Origin: Erigeron canadensis
Taxonomy: Eukaryota; Streptophyta; Magnoliopsida; Asterales; Asteraceae
DNA length: 64,000 nucleotides
Direction of reading: 5' to 3'
NCBI RefSeq assembly: GCF_010389155.1
Contig: NC_057761.1
Coordinates: 1,304,501 to 1,368,500, forward strand
The position numbers were made by a program, and so were the translations under genes. The notes beneath the pieces were generated by a model that was not told the origin of the DNA, made no database searches, and saw only the letters and a list, made by a program, of their open reading frames with translations. Shown here in pieces: positions 12,476 through 24,342 of this stretch (its first letter is position 1; every line of letters begins with the position of its first letter).

Positions 12476-12670
12476 CCACTGCGCCGCAGTGAGGTCGAGT
12501 ACTCCCACTGCGCCGCAGTGGGAAACCTCGGACCAAAACTGGAAGAACCCCACTGCGCCGCAGTGGGTTTGACACACTCCCACTGCGCCGCAGTGGGAGG
12601 AAAAGAAAATCTGGTCGTGGGTTTCCACTGCGTCGCAGTGGACAAAACCTCCTCCACTGCGCCGCAGTGG
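12476..12670. repeat. Array of six 17-bp GC-rich palindromes
   Basis: Six near-identical copies of CCACTGCGCCGCAGTGG start at 12476, 12505, 12550, 12580, 12625 and 12654. Copy 1 ends in A instead of G, and copy 5 has T for C at the centre. Each is an 8-bp inverted repeat around one central base. Start-to-start spacing alternates 29, 45, 30, 45, 29 bp, so spacers alternate about 12-13 and 28 bp. The spacer sequences show no resemblance to each other. Open frames across it on both strands (giving HCAAVG-like or TAAQWG-like peptides) are by-products of the repeat. Confidence 0.9.
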
Positions 12671-13412
12671 CCCATAGTTTAGCAACATCAGAAATTGCTC
12701 ACTTTAAGATTTAAACAAAACCTTCAAACCACAAACCAAATTATAGGCAAATTACATTCCAGAATTGAAAGTAAGAGAGTTAACCTGAAAACATTCATAT
12801 TTGTCAAATTCGTTTGATCCATGATTGACTACACAACCATATGGATCAATTACCCATTTTGACATCTTACAACCAAACCAACCATCTTTATCAACTCCAA
12901 AAGACATGAACATGACCATTTACAAAACATATCAAAACATGACCAATAATAACCAAAATGTACCATGAGCCAAAGTCAAGAGGGACAACTAGGTTTCTAA
13001 CCAAAATATGTCATTCTTCCGAGAATAGCCAAAGTACCTTCCAATTATCTACAATCACTAGCAACTTCGTTCTCTATTCTTCAAAACAAGCAAACCTAGT
13101 TCCTTCTTCCGGAACTACCTATAATCAAAAGGGTAAACATCTGAAAGGTAAGTGAATGCTTAGTGAATATGCTTACATAATATCATATAAACGAAGGAGG
13201 GCAATGCTCAAGGGACTGTTGCATATGGACTATGACATCGTCGTGTCATATCCATAATACTCACCCTTAGGCTAGGCATTACATAGATCCATATAAGCAA
13301 ATGATTACAATCACAAACAAATATAACAATAACAAATGCTCCACATGAGCCTATGGCCACCAATTAGGTTTGTAATCAAACTCAACCATAAACATGGGAC
13401 TTAACGCCAAAT

Positions 13413-14090
13413 TGTTGAGTCTTGGATTCCCTGACCAGACTTGCTCGCTGACATGTATCGTCAGCAAATCATCAGCGAGTCCAGTGACTCTCTTCAGCGG
13501 GGTGTATGCCGCCCAAATGTTTGTCATGGCGGGAAGTATTCAAACCATATGAAGACAAGAGTCACATAGTGGTTCTTCCAACTGTAACATACCTTACTTG
13601 GTAAAGGTACATGTTGGGACCAAAACTTGGGTCTTCTCTCTCATACCCATTTTGGTAAAGAAGACAAGGGCTCTTGCTTGGAAGTACAAGGAGCCAATGG
13701 AACGTCGACAACCACCATCTATCACCATCAAAGGAAGGCTGTGTTGCCCTAATTCTTCCTCTATATAAAGCAACACAGCCGCATTGTATCAAGTGTGTTA
13801 GTCACCTTGAAAGTGTGTGTCACTTGTAATTGTTCAAGTTTATAGTGTGTCTAGACTTGGCAATTACCTTGTTCATTTGTATTCTTGTAAGTCAAGTTTG
13901 TAAGATCGACCATGTATCATCGTTTAATCAATGATACATATGATTATACTTGCATTGATTTATTACAATTGAACTTGTCATTGTTCTTGTCATTAATCTT
14001 CTATTTACTTTCTTGTCTAATTTAAATATAACATAAGTTGTGCATTCGTGAACCATCACAAATCAATTACCACCATGGACTCACTCAACA
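13413..14090 (+). mobile_element. Solo LTR candidate (TGTTGAGT...ACTCAACA)
   Basis: The 678-bp segment starts TGTTGAGT and ends ACTCAACA, an 8-bp inverted terminal repeat of LTR form. It contains CTATATAAAG at 13761-13770, suitable as its own TATA box, in plus orientation. Flanking five bases are CAAAT and TGAAT, so the target duplication is at best imperfect. No internal retrotransposon genes adjoin it. It interrupts the gypsy-like sequence. Confidence 0.55.
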
Positions 14091-15199
14091 TGAATGGTAA
14101 TTGACCCGACAAATATACAATATATGCAAGTATACTCACCTCATTCGCGAAAACAACAAATAATCAAGATAACCGCAAAAGCACAAAATCAAGCTTTCAA
14201 CCTATCATATATCATAATGCATACATAAGAAGATGTTCACTTTCCTAGCTATCTCAACATAGATAAACAACCCTTTCACTAGCATTCTAACCTCTAACTC
14301 ATTTCACTAAGTCATAGAGTTGCTTACTTAACAAATCTTTTCATATCAATTCCAAGATTTCATCATCATCATCATCATTATTTCAATTACTAATAAAATC
14401 ACCATTTTTCATAGTTGGAGTTTCACTACCAATATTCTCATTTAAATAAATTTTTAACATAAGCAACTCAATAACTAACTCATTATATGCAATAATTTGG
14501 GGGAATTTCATATTTGGACTCATCACTAGCAAAACCCCCAATTTCTTATTTTCATAAACCCTAATTCCTAGTAAAGAAGGGAAATTAGGTTTGGAAGTGA
14601 TTACCTCAGGGAATACAAGACCAAATCAATACTTGAATTCACAAATTTCTCCTCCCCCTTTTCCTTGAAATAATCGGCCACCACCACCACTAACTAACCC
14701 ACACCCTAACTTGTAAATTCTTGAATGATATTTGATTAAGGTTCTTGATGAGTCTTTGATTTGAGATTAGAAGTCAAATTTGCATGAATTGAGATTGGAT
14801 TCAAGGATCAAGAAGGATGAAGAAGATATTGGAGTAAGTTAGGTGATGGAAGTGGAGTGGAAAAGTGGCTGGCATTCTAATGTGATGTCACGCCCCTTTT
14901 TACTTTTGTGGGTATTTTACCCGCTATCCGTTAAAGTTCCAACTAAATTAACCCCATATCCAAAAATAAAATATTATGAACTTATTTTAATGTCAAAACT
15001 ACAAAAAAGGTTAATTTATTACCTTAAAATTATTGGGGTGTTACATAACGGTGGCGCCGATGAGTAGTGAAATTTATTGATGTAATGTGTCTATGATGTA
15101 TGGTACATCATGCACATGTGTACATTTTTAAAACTTAAAATCAATATTGAAATTTTAAGTTTAATGTTGAAAATCAAAAGTACATTTTTATTTATTATT

Positions 15200-15592
15200 T
15201 ATACTATATTAATAAACAAACTATATTAATAAACAAACTACCCTCCCATCTTTTCAACTCTTTACCTTTAAAATACCCAAAATACCCTTAATTTTTAACA
15301 CATTCCTAACTCACATACTAAATCTACCCAATATACCCCTAAAATAATTTACACCCATATTTATCCAAACTATCTATCTCCTTTAATAATTAATTTAAAT
15401 ATTTTCACTTCATATCTCTATAATATTCTTAACAAAGTTATTTACAAAAGATACACCCCTTAACCATAAAATAACTACACTGTCATTTACGTCAATTACT
15501 TTTAGATTAATAGGCACATCGTTACCACCACCGCCACTAGCACCACCCGTTGCCGCCACCACCGCCGCATTATGCGGGTAACCATTTCGTAT
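15200..15592 (+). mobile_element. Helitron-related short repeat
   Basis: It starts ATACTATATTAATAAACAAA and ends in a run of CCACCACCGCCGC followed by the hairpin-like CCGCATTATGCGGGTA. This is the same plan as the better-defined copy at 42517-42833. The CTRR terminus is not recognisable, so the ends are approximate. Non-coding. Confidence 0.45.
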
Positions 15593-17899
15593 AATATAGA
15601 TATAGATATATATAGGTATTTGAGGGTATTTTTGGGATATTGAAAAAATTGCTTAAATTTTTAAAAATAGATTTGTAGTTTGTATTATAATGGGTATAGA
15701 GTATAGATATCGATATACAAGGATAAGTTTGGAACTTTATAGATAAGGTGAGGGTATTTTGGGAGAAAAAAGTTTGATTAATGTCTTAAGTGACTGAATT
15801 GATTAAGTGACTGAATGAATAAATATCGTTTCTATAGATTAAGTCAATACAGTTGTTTTTTGTTTATTAAGTCAAGAAAACAAACACTTTTGATGACTTA
15901 ATAGATTAAAAATTTATTATTAAGTCATGACTTAATTTATTAAGTCATAAACAAACACCACCTTAATTATTCTCTTTATAAAGGGGTATTAGAGGCATTA
16001 GATATTATTATAAAAGTAAGAAAACTACATTTTTATTAAAAACTTTATGCGGAGTATGATCAAAAGAATTAATAAGTTGGTTTTTAAAAGGAATCAAACG
16101 AACACGAATGACAATTGCTTATGTTTTGTTTTTTTTTTAAGCTTGATTGGAAAAACATCGAACGTAAACGGTTGAATGCAAAGACTTTTCGCATTTATGT
16201 CGTTATTTCTTTTAAGTTTAACCGGGGAAATGTACAAATACTAAAGACTTTTAAATGGACTGCTATTTGTTTGTTAAAAAAAGCTTTAATTTATCATATT
16301 CGTCTTCAAAAGAAAGGAAGCGTACACACACAAAATGTTAAAGATGTACATAGCATTCGTTCCATTAAGTTTAATTTGTGTTCGTTCTCTTAACTAGCCT
16401 CTTTTTTTTTTTTTTACAATTTGAACGTTCATTACTTACATCTCCGCGAGGCCAAGTGGCCAACATATACAAAGGGATTTACATAATAAGTAGCTAATAA
16501 TCTACATTCAAATTAAAACGCAAATAAATAAACGAATGTGACATATGTTGATGTTTTGTATATTTAATTAAACGAACATAAACTTGTATATTAATATTCA
16601 GTCATTCTTATCGAACTAAAGGGTGGAACAACTTTGTCATTTCCATAACAAAATTCGATATATGTATTCTATTCAAACTACAACTTAAATTTTGGGATTT
16701 TATTTTTGGGAAATTTTGAGGAAAATGAAGTCTTTGACATTAAATCTTGATAAAAAAAAAAAAAAACAGTATATAAGTTTGTTATGTTAAATTGTTGGGT
16801 ACATTATAAATTAGTTGACATTTAAATGAGATCGATAAGATTGAGTGATCCTAGAAACACGATAGAAACCCTAACATTGTATTCTCGAGTTTTTATTAAA
16901 AGAAAAGAAAGGAGAAGATTGGATAGGGGAAGAAAGGATAGATAATTACATAATAAAGAGGCATTCTCGAGTTGAAAGAAAAGAAAAGAAAGTTGATAGT
17001 TAAATGTATTCTTAAGTTAGAAGGGAAGGAAAAGAAAGAATAAAAAGATACAATTTTACATTTATAGCCTTGTAGTAATTAAAACCTTTATATAAGTTTG
17101 AGGGTATAATAATAATTTCACCACTTTTCCTTCCAAATCTTGCCAAAAGTGGCAAGAAAGTTTTGGGATCAAAACATCTTATTTTTCTCTTTCTTTCCCT
17201 TCCCTTTCTTTTAAAACAAAAACTCAATAATACAAAAACTAAAAGTTTCTTACCCTTTCTTTTCTTATCTTTTCAAAATAAAATTCAAGAATGCACTCTA
17301 AATCTCAAATGAATGAGTAAACAATGCGAAGCAATTATTATAAGCAACAAAAGTTTGATTACGTTTCACTCTTACAAAGTTGGTTCCAAACTTCCAATCG
17401 AGTATTGTATTAAATAGAAAAATCATGTTTTAATATATCAATAAACTCTTCAGTCTTGTTTGATGACTGAGTTTGATGACCGAGTAGTTTCAAAAGATAT
17501 ATCTTATAGATATTCATTGAATATGTTTAGTGTTTTCATGATAAATTTTCAAACCTGACCTTTAGAAATCTTGAACGTGTCACATACAGTCAGTGCCGGC
17601 TCAAGCTTTTTTGAGACCTAAACAAGATCAATTTTGGGGGTTTAGCTTACTAGAATACAATTTTTTTTAATCATTAAAATCAAATTTACAAATTAATTAG
17701 CTTTAATAACAATAAATATAAAAAGGAATAACAAAAGGCAAGCAGTGAACCTAGTGGTAGACATGCCGACGAAAATTGGGGGCCTTTGTATTTTGTGGGC
17801 CTTAAACCCATGCCTAACATATTAGTATAATTAAGCCGGCAGTGCATACAGTCTATATTTATTGTCACATCACGCGGACATCAATCTAACTTAGATAGA
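15593..17899. other. Gene-free DNA
   Basis: AT-rich sequence. Around 15780-15960 there are repeated motifs of the TTAAGTCA/TGACTTAA type that look like a decayed MITE, but I could not define clean ends. A 92-residue plus-strand frame (16115-16393) has no family features. No RNA gene was recognised. Confidence 0.4.
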
Positions 17900-18815
17900 A
17901 CGAGAGGGATACCCGCGCAATGTGGCGGCAGGACGTCAACGGGTGATGGTGACGTTAACGGTGTGGTAATTATGTTAGGATTTATGCACATAAACATATA
18001 ACAAGCACGAGTACGCAGCGGAAAGAAACGTATATGCAATACTATTAATTACAAACTAGGAATCGGATATGTACCTTTTAGCGTAAGCTTCCAATAATAT
18101 TAATAATAATATGATTATTATTATTTAGAGTTTAAAGTAAAACCCATATACGATCGCACACTTGACACCCCTATGATGTATGCTAGTACCCGATCACGAA
18201 CTTACAAACCCGTTGTTTCTTACCCCTTAGAAGTCGAAATAAACAAAACCCAAAACCCTTTTTGTTTGTTGATGTCGACCGAACCAAGAAAGAGGGAGAA
18301 AGGGGAGAGAATTTTACAAGTCTAATTGTCTTGTGAAAGTATGAAAAACCCTTAAGCCTAGCTTTCTATTTATAGGCTTAATTGTAAGGGTTTTTGACTT
18401 GGTGACCAAGTTAGAGGATGATTAGGAAACCCTCCCTAAATTTCGGGCCCCCTCCCCCCTCTTTTAGTGTAATTAGGAAACTTCCTTATTATCTAATTTA
18501 CACTTTAATCCTCTCTATTAATTAATAAACACATATTTAACTCTTTACATATTGTTTATTAATCATTTCGTGAATGTATTAATCAATATATTACAATTAA
18601 TATATTAATTAATTGCATAGAGTTTACGTGTCATTTTGTGTGATCCTGTAGGTTTAAATAACTTCCGGACATGCGTTTATTTAACTTGATCATATTCCAA
18701 CAAATTAATGTAAATATAGTTGATGTAAAATGGTGGTGTAGTTAATGAAAAGCGTATGTTTCCATAGAGACCTAGAGGGGCACTGATGGAGTATAAGATA
18801 TATGTAAAAAAAATT
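17900..18815 (-). mobile_element. Helitron-related repeat split by a solo LTR
   Basis: The left part (17900-17972) has ACCCGCGCAATGTGGCGGC and GTGATGGTGACG-like DNA, the mirror image of the 3' ends of the plus-strand copies. The right part (18708 to about 18815) continues with GATGTAAAATGGTGGTGTAG. Between them sits the solo LTR at 17973-18702. Ends are approximate. Confidence 0.4.
17973..18702. mobile_element. Solo LTR with 5-bp target duplication
   Basis: The 730-bp segment starts TGTTAGGA and ends TTCCAACA, matching LTR ends with one mismatch. It is flanked by exact direct repeats AATTA at 17968-17972 and 18703-18707. A 5-bp duplication is the norm for LTR retrotransposons. No internal domain is present, so it arose by recombination between the two LTRs of a full element. 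Copia affinity is suggested by the end sequence but not proven. Confidence 0.8.
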
Positions 18816-18859
18816 TTGGTTTTATGTAAAAGCATTTTAGTCATACCAAAGACTTAAAG

Positions 18860-19055
18860 TTTAATAAGAAAAAAAGAGCCTGCGCAATGCGGCAGGAACA
18901 GTGGTAGCGTTGTGGTATTGGTGGCGATGGGTGGTGGTGGTGGTGTGGTCATTGATATAAAAGTAATTAGATATAAAAATGGTAGTGTAGTTTTTTCAAG
19001 AGTTGAGGAATAAATTTAGTAAATTATTTAATTAAGGGTATTTTAAATATATAGA
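18860..19055 (-). mobile_element. Second Helitron-related remnant
   Basis: It has CCTGCGCAATGCGGCAGG followed by a GGTGGTGGTGG-rich stretch and then AT-rich DNA with ATTGATATAAAAGTAATTAG. This is the order expected for a minus-oriented copy of the family seen at 42517-42833. Ends not defined. Confidence 0.35.
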
Positions 19056-19350
19056 TTAAGTGGGTAACAAGTATGCTGCTAGAAGCACCATACTTCTATG
19101 ATTTTGTGAGAAGGGAAGATTTTGTATTTATACATGTGATTTTCATGGGATGAGTTTGTGAGGGGAAAACATGTTTCTTACATGTTGCTAGAAGCATATT
19201 GGTTTTTTCCATAAATTAATTATGAAAGAAAGCTTTTGAAAAAGTATGAGTATTATAAGTATTCTAAAGGCTTAAAAGTTTATAGAAAAAAATGGATTAT
19301 TTGCACTCTATTAAATTGTATAGATATAGATATAGATTGTGTTTCCCTAA

Positions 19351-19686
19351 GGGGCAAGGGTGTAGTGTCAATTTTGTGGCTAATTTTGGTAACTTTCCAG
19401 CCAATCATAACGTGACACGTGTTGAAGCCAAATTTTGTCAAAAACTTGCCAAAGTACATGCTATAGTGCCAATTTTTTTTTGCCAATTCTTGCCAATCAC
19501 TAAAAACAAATAAAAAAACGGTCACTTTTTATACGCTCCCAACGTTCACTTGCATCGGCCAAAACTAGCCAATGTTGCTTGCCAAAACTTTCCGATTAAA
19601 CTTGCCAAAAGAAGCCGATGCATATGCTATAGGTTTGCCGATTTACCGATTTAGTCAATTCTTTTTGCCGACTACACCGTTGCCCC
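19351..19686. mobile_element. Tourist-like (PIF/Harbinger) MITE
   Basis: This 336-bp element has inverted ends GGGGCAAGGGTGTAGT on the left and GGGGCAACGGTGTAGT on the right (minus strand). It is flanked by TAA at 19348-19350 and 19687-19689, the 3-bp duplication typical of PIF/Harbinger. No coding sequence. It contains repeated GCCAA motifs. Confidence 0.75.
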
Positions 19687-19689
19687 TAA

Positions 19690-21548
19690 CAACACCCATG
19701 TTTGTATATAAACCGAGAGATGTACACATTACTACCTTGGTTTATATATACTTGTACCGTAGGATTTGAATGCAGTGATGTACACATTAGTACAACCTTT
19801 GTATAAGAAACTGTTCGAACATATGATTAAAGGTACGTATACATATGGTCATATGGACATAACTATTTTGTTTTCTTCAAGGTTTATATAATTATTTTGT
19901 TGGGATCTGGTGACAAAATCAATGGAAAACCATGGTCCATGGGTGGGTTACAAATCCCTTGTATTGATTGAGTCATTAAAAAAATAATTCTACTAACTAT
20001 TTGTGGTTAAATTAAATGTATTATAACAACATCCAAATCATACTCACGGGGAACATATATTAAATTTCATTTCAATCAAACTCACATTTTCTCACACTCA
20101 ACCTAGTAGTAGTTAGTATATACACTCAACATATATGTTTATGTTGTTATAAAAATGTTTATTAACAAGTCAGCACTACTATCGACATATACCTTAGGTA
20201 CATATGGACTTAAGGGTGGTTCAAAGTTCCCTAGATATATCCAGAAAGTAGATTAATAGAAACTGACATGGAAAGTAAATAAAGAGTGGCTCAAAGTACC
20301 CTACATGTATACAAAGAATGGCTGAGATTAAATTTACATTATTTATACTTTTTTGATTCAACATTGTATAAGAGAAGAATACGAAAACACGACGAAAATT
20401 TTACCCATTTTTGTTGTCTTTTGTATCGGATTTATCCAATTTGTCATGTGGGGCACGTTATATCAAGAAATTAAGGCGCCGCACGAGACAAGAAGGGTAT
20501 ACCCTTGGTTTCGGGTTAGACCCAGAGTATGGAAGTACATATAGAACCACGTAGGCTCATAAACCATCTGGACAAGAAAAGGCTTCGATGATAAGTATAT
20601 TTTTTATATATAGAATGATAATGTGTGAGAGGCTGAGGGTCCAAATGATAAAGACCATATGTTTATGTTTACTACATAACAAAGTGTAGAAATGGAGGGT
20701 TCAACTGTATAGTCCGTGAAGGCATGTGATCCCAAATTGAAGGGCTGTTATCTCATCTTTCTGTGTTTGGTTTTTGACAACTTTACACACACTAAAAAAA
20801 AAGGTCCTACTCACTCACGTGTCCATTTTTGTCTTTCTACAAGTATATTTTAGGCTTTCACAAAAAAAATTATTACTACCAACGAAATACCCTTCAATTA
20901 TTCTAATCATCTATAGGAATATTTCTTTTATCATTTAAAGGGAAATTAAATAAATCGGGTTGATCCAAATGGTCGACATTACTTCATGATTACAATGATC
21001 CAAATGATCGACATTACTTCATGATTTACAATAATATTTTATTCAACTTTTTAGCCGTGTGTCTTTTGCTAAAATATTTAAAACACATTCACTTATTGAG
21101 ATCAATGTGTTTCGTTCATGAATGAAACAAGACGGTATTAAAGATAGATATTGCAAACGGTTATTCATACAAGAAGTAATAGGGACAAGAATTTAACACT
21201 TTATTGGTTAAGTAGATATATGCTAGCTCACATGGGCCTCCAAGGTATCAACTACAAAGACATGACATTTAGCTTTAATTTCAATGGGAAGTCTAGATAA
21301 GTAGTCCTTGGTTGATATACATACATGTGAATGAACATGATATCCACTTACCATCAAAAAGGAAAATAGAGTCGAAATGTATGGAAAGGAAGTTTAACTC
21401 GAATTTAACCACCCATCAAGATGTCCTCCTAGTAAAACATTATAATGTTCTCATAAAAGGTCTCAAGTTTAAACAATTAAACTACCATCAAAAAACCATG
21501 CTATGATCACCTATTTACAATGTGCTACTTCAAGCATATTGCCTCGAA
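19690..21548. other. Gene-free DNA
   Basis: AT-rich DNA with several short open frames (for example 20286-20474 and 21312-21506) that show no conserved domain. No mobile-element ends could be paired. I see no gene here. Confidence 0.4.
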
Positions 21549-21573
21549 CCCCCCCCCCCCCCCCCCCCCCCCC
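21549..21573. repeat. Uninterrupted poly-C tract, 25 bp
   Basis: Twenty-five consecutive C residues follow GCCTCGAA and precede GCAAGCC. It is isolated in an AT-rich context. The exact length in an assembly is unreliable for such a tract. Confidence 0.9.
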
Positions 21574-21619
21574 GCAAGCCATATGAGTAGGCGGAAGACT
21601 TTCTCCTCTCATCTTACTA

Positions 21620-22000
21620 TTTGATGACGTACCCACCCAGAGATAAGCACCCAGGGTACGCCTGAAAGGTTCTGCTTTCGGTAAACAAGGAAATGATTTG
21701 TGTCTATCAAGAATCCTATATATAAGGAAAGAAGATCAGAACGAATCCCCTATTCCCGGAAGAGATATACACGGCCCACGGAAACCCTACTTGGGGAATA
21801 AGTCACGAACTCCCTATAAATAGGGGGAAGGATGGCTAGAATTATTCATAATCACATACACACATTCTTGGCGTACAAAAGGCATAGCCTTACCAGAAGG
21901 GAACCGTCAACGAACAACTACAAACACCTCATTCCTCCTTTCTAAGTAACCGGATTGGTTGTACAAACACTATTATAATGACTTTATTACTGAAATACAT
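21620..22000 (+). mobile_element. Possible LTR fragment with promoter
   Basis: This stretch is less AT-rich than its surroundings. It has a GTACCC/GGGTAC inverted pair near its start and CTATAAATAGGGGG (TATA box about 21814-21827). The sequence after it looks like the leader of an LTR retrotransposon transcript. No paired LTR ends or target duplication were found, so the call is weak. No gene follows that it could drive. Confidence 0.3.
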
Positions 22001-22084
22001 TTTATAGACTCATTGATTTCAAGATACTTTTAGAAATATTAAACAATTTTACAAGTGATCAAAGGGTAAGGTTTATGTGAAAAC

Positions 22085-22142
22085 CATTCATATATAAACA
22101 TAAGTAATATTAAGTATAACTTGATCCGTTTATATATGAATG
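22085..22142. repeat. Perfect 15-bp inverted repeat (hairpin)
   Basis: CATTCATATATAAAC at 22085-22099 is perfectly complementary to GTTTATATATGAATG at 22128-22142, with a 28-base loop. Weaker pairing extends outside the stem. It may be a fold-back remnant of a MITE. Confidence 0.7.
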
Positions 22143-24255
22143 GATAATGTTCATGTATAAACACCAAATTATAACTAAAAATTTCTCATAATTCTTTTAA
22201 TTTAAATGATTTTTACATTTACTTTTTAAAATCGAAACAGTATAATCATCATCTGCTACTGGAAATCCTAAATTATACCTACCATTATAATTGTCTACTT
22301 TCAACATTAAAACCCAACTCATATGTAACAAACTATGATTATTTATTCTCCTATGAATCTACACCAACTTTTATTTTGTTTGCAAAATATATAGTACCTC
22401 TTTCAGATAATTAATTTTCTATTGATACATTCATGCCAATTTCGAATCTATAGTAATAATTAAGCAATATTATACGATAACTAACTAACAAAAAATTAAC
22501 AATATATGATATAATTAATGTACTAAAAAGCATATTCGTGAAGCTTTACATGGTGTATATAATTAATAATAATAACTTATGATCCGTTGCCAATAAGGTT
22601 TTGGCCTTTTAATAAGGTCTTTGTATCTTGGGATTATCTTTCAGGTTCGAAACTCACTGTTTATAGTTTTAGAAATATAATAGTTTGCCTTTGGAAGAAA
22701 AATGACTTAGAGATTCATTATTTTGATGGGGGATTTCCTCAAGTTAGAAATAACTACTTGAGGGATAAAGTTGAAGAGTTATTAACCATTTGATTAAACT
22801 TCATGGTCAAGATTGAATAATCAATTTTGAATCTTAATCATTGACTTTAAATCAATGTCCGAAATCATCCAACTTTATCCCTTCACAACTTAAAAACTAA
22901 ATTCGGTAATCAAATCAAGATATATTTGTAATTTTGTATGCTGTCAATAAGCCAAATATGTGCTACAGAGAGATGCATATGACAATAGACCCTCCAAGTA
23001 TATTAGTGGGGAGTGGGGTCAAAGCATAATCTTTTACATCATTAGTATCTGTCTGTTTTCGTTAAGTACATATAAATCAGCTTATGTGAACCGTTAATAA
23101 AACCATCAAAGGTTTTGATTATTTTCCATTTTCTACGTTCAGCTCGTGTAACGTAAGCGAATCACGAGAGCTTATTCAATGTACAATGATCCTATGGCCT
23201 GCATAAAAAAACAAGTGGTTAACTGAGTAGAGCCAAGAACACTAGACTATACACTAAATGATATGAAATGTTTTCTTAAATGAAATTATCACTTTCGGAA
23301 GATTTCTTTTAGAAGAATTAGTACAAGTTTAGCATTAAAAGACCAACTTTTTTTGTGAATTTTGAAATGGGTAATCAAAATGGTTCAAACTCAGTAAAAG
23401 TTAACAAACTTTCAAAAATTCACTTTAAGATAATCTTCAACCCGAGCCTTATGTCAAATTAAACGTCAACATGATCAAAGTTACTGACTTGACATTTTCT
23501 ACAAATGATTATTCAATACATGCCAGCCTGCAAAAAATTGCCTTAAAACAAAATTTACATCGAAAATTTAGGTTTTGATGATGTTAAATAGAGATGGTAA
23601 CCATAAGCAAGAATTAAGCCAAAGTGGACCACTTTATGCAGAAACTCTGATAGGGTTGTGTTAAAACTTAAAACATGTTTGTTCTTGCATACTAATTTTC
23701 TGTTAATGGCCAACAGATAAAGCCCCGCTACACTGGGTAACCCAATGGTGAAAGACAACCCCATATATCTGTAAATGCAGACAACGTTGGTAGCCCAAGC
23801 AGGAAAAATCTCATAAAGGCCAAGCCGATGATTGAACCTCTATCTCATGGGTAAATCAGGGTGCTTCACGACTTCAATTGTGGATCATTGGTGTTATATT
23901 TGCCATTTAATAAAAGAAATGGTTGTTTTTGAACAAAAGATTAAAGACGATCGTACAAGTAATAGATCATTGTTAAGCTAATAAAGACAAGGAAGCAAGA
24001 GGGGATCACCTTAATTCTTGCTGATAAAGTGAAATCACATGCCAAATTTGCTTAACCAATTTGCCAAAAACCTGCAATAACATATTGCCATTTGGGCAAA
24101 AATGGGACCAATTAGTGGGACCATATGTCAAAAACCCAACTAAATTTCACAGAAAAGATAGAAGAAGAAAGTTTAGAATAAAAAAAAGGAATGTCAGGCG
24201 CTATCAAACAATCTCTGGCTTTGCAGAGCTACATTACTCTTTGAAGTCCTCTGCC
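22143..24255. other. Upstream region of polygalacturonase 2
   Basis: Non-coding AT-rich DNA. Open frames at 22587-22793 and 23555-23764 lack family features. The last few hundred bases before the TATA box at 24256 probably contain the promoter of the second polygalacturonase. Confidence 0.4.
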
Positions 24256-24263
24256 TATATAAA
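24256..24263 (+). promoter_or_regulatory. TATA box of polygalacturonase 2
   Basis: TATATAAA lies 80 bp upstream of the chosen ATG at 24343. An in-frame upstream extension reaches back to 24061, but this TATA box and the signal peptide argue for 24343. Confidence 0.6.
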
Positions 24264-24342
24264 CACCAAAAAAACTACTCATTTTGGCCATCTAAAAAAC
24301 CACCAATTAGATACAAACACACATTCAAACATTTCTATTGAC

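Larger units (their letters stand above)
12290..15046 (-). mobile_element. Minus-oriented gypsy-like LTR sequence (TGTAACACCCC type), interrupted
   Basis: Read on the minus strand, the sequence begins TGTAACACCCC at 15046, a common start of plant Ty3/gypsy LTRs. It continues leftwards as long non-coding DNA through the GGGGCGTGACA block near 14886-14896. It is split by a solo LTR at 13413-14090 and contains the palindrome array at 12476-12670. Around 12290-12440 there is GC-rich Helitron-like DNA (CGCGCGTTGCG), so the true left end is unclear. No gag or pol was seen. Strand and class are inferred from the terminal motif only. Confidence 0.45.

Noticed and set aside
12476..12670. CRISPR-like repeat-spacer layout
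   Set aside because: The genome is plant nuclear, the repeats are full palindromes of 17 bp, and spacers alternate 12-13 and 28 bp. No cas genes are present. It is described as a palindrome array instead.
12247..12688. Several overlapping open frames on both strands giving repeated HCAAVG or TAAQWG peptides
   Set aside because: They arise because the 17-bp palindromes happen to lack stops in several frames; there is no domain and no codon bias.
22600..22660. tRNA gene suggested by a GGTTCGAAACTC B-box-like motif
   Set aside because: No A box at the right distance and no cloverleaf could be drawn.
24061..24342. In-frame N-terminal extension of polygalacturonase 2
   Set aside because: It lies upstream of or across the TATA box and would bury the signal peptide, so the ATG at 24343 was chosen.
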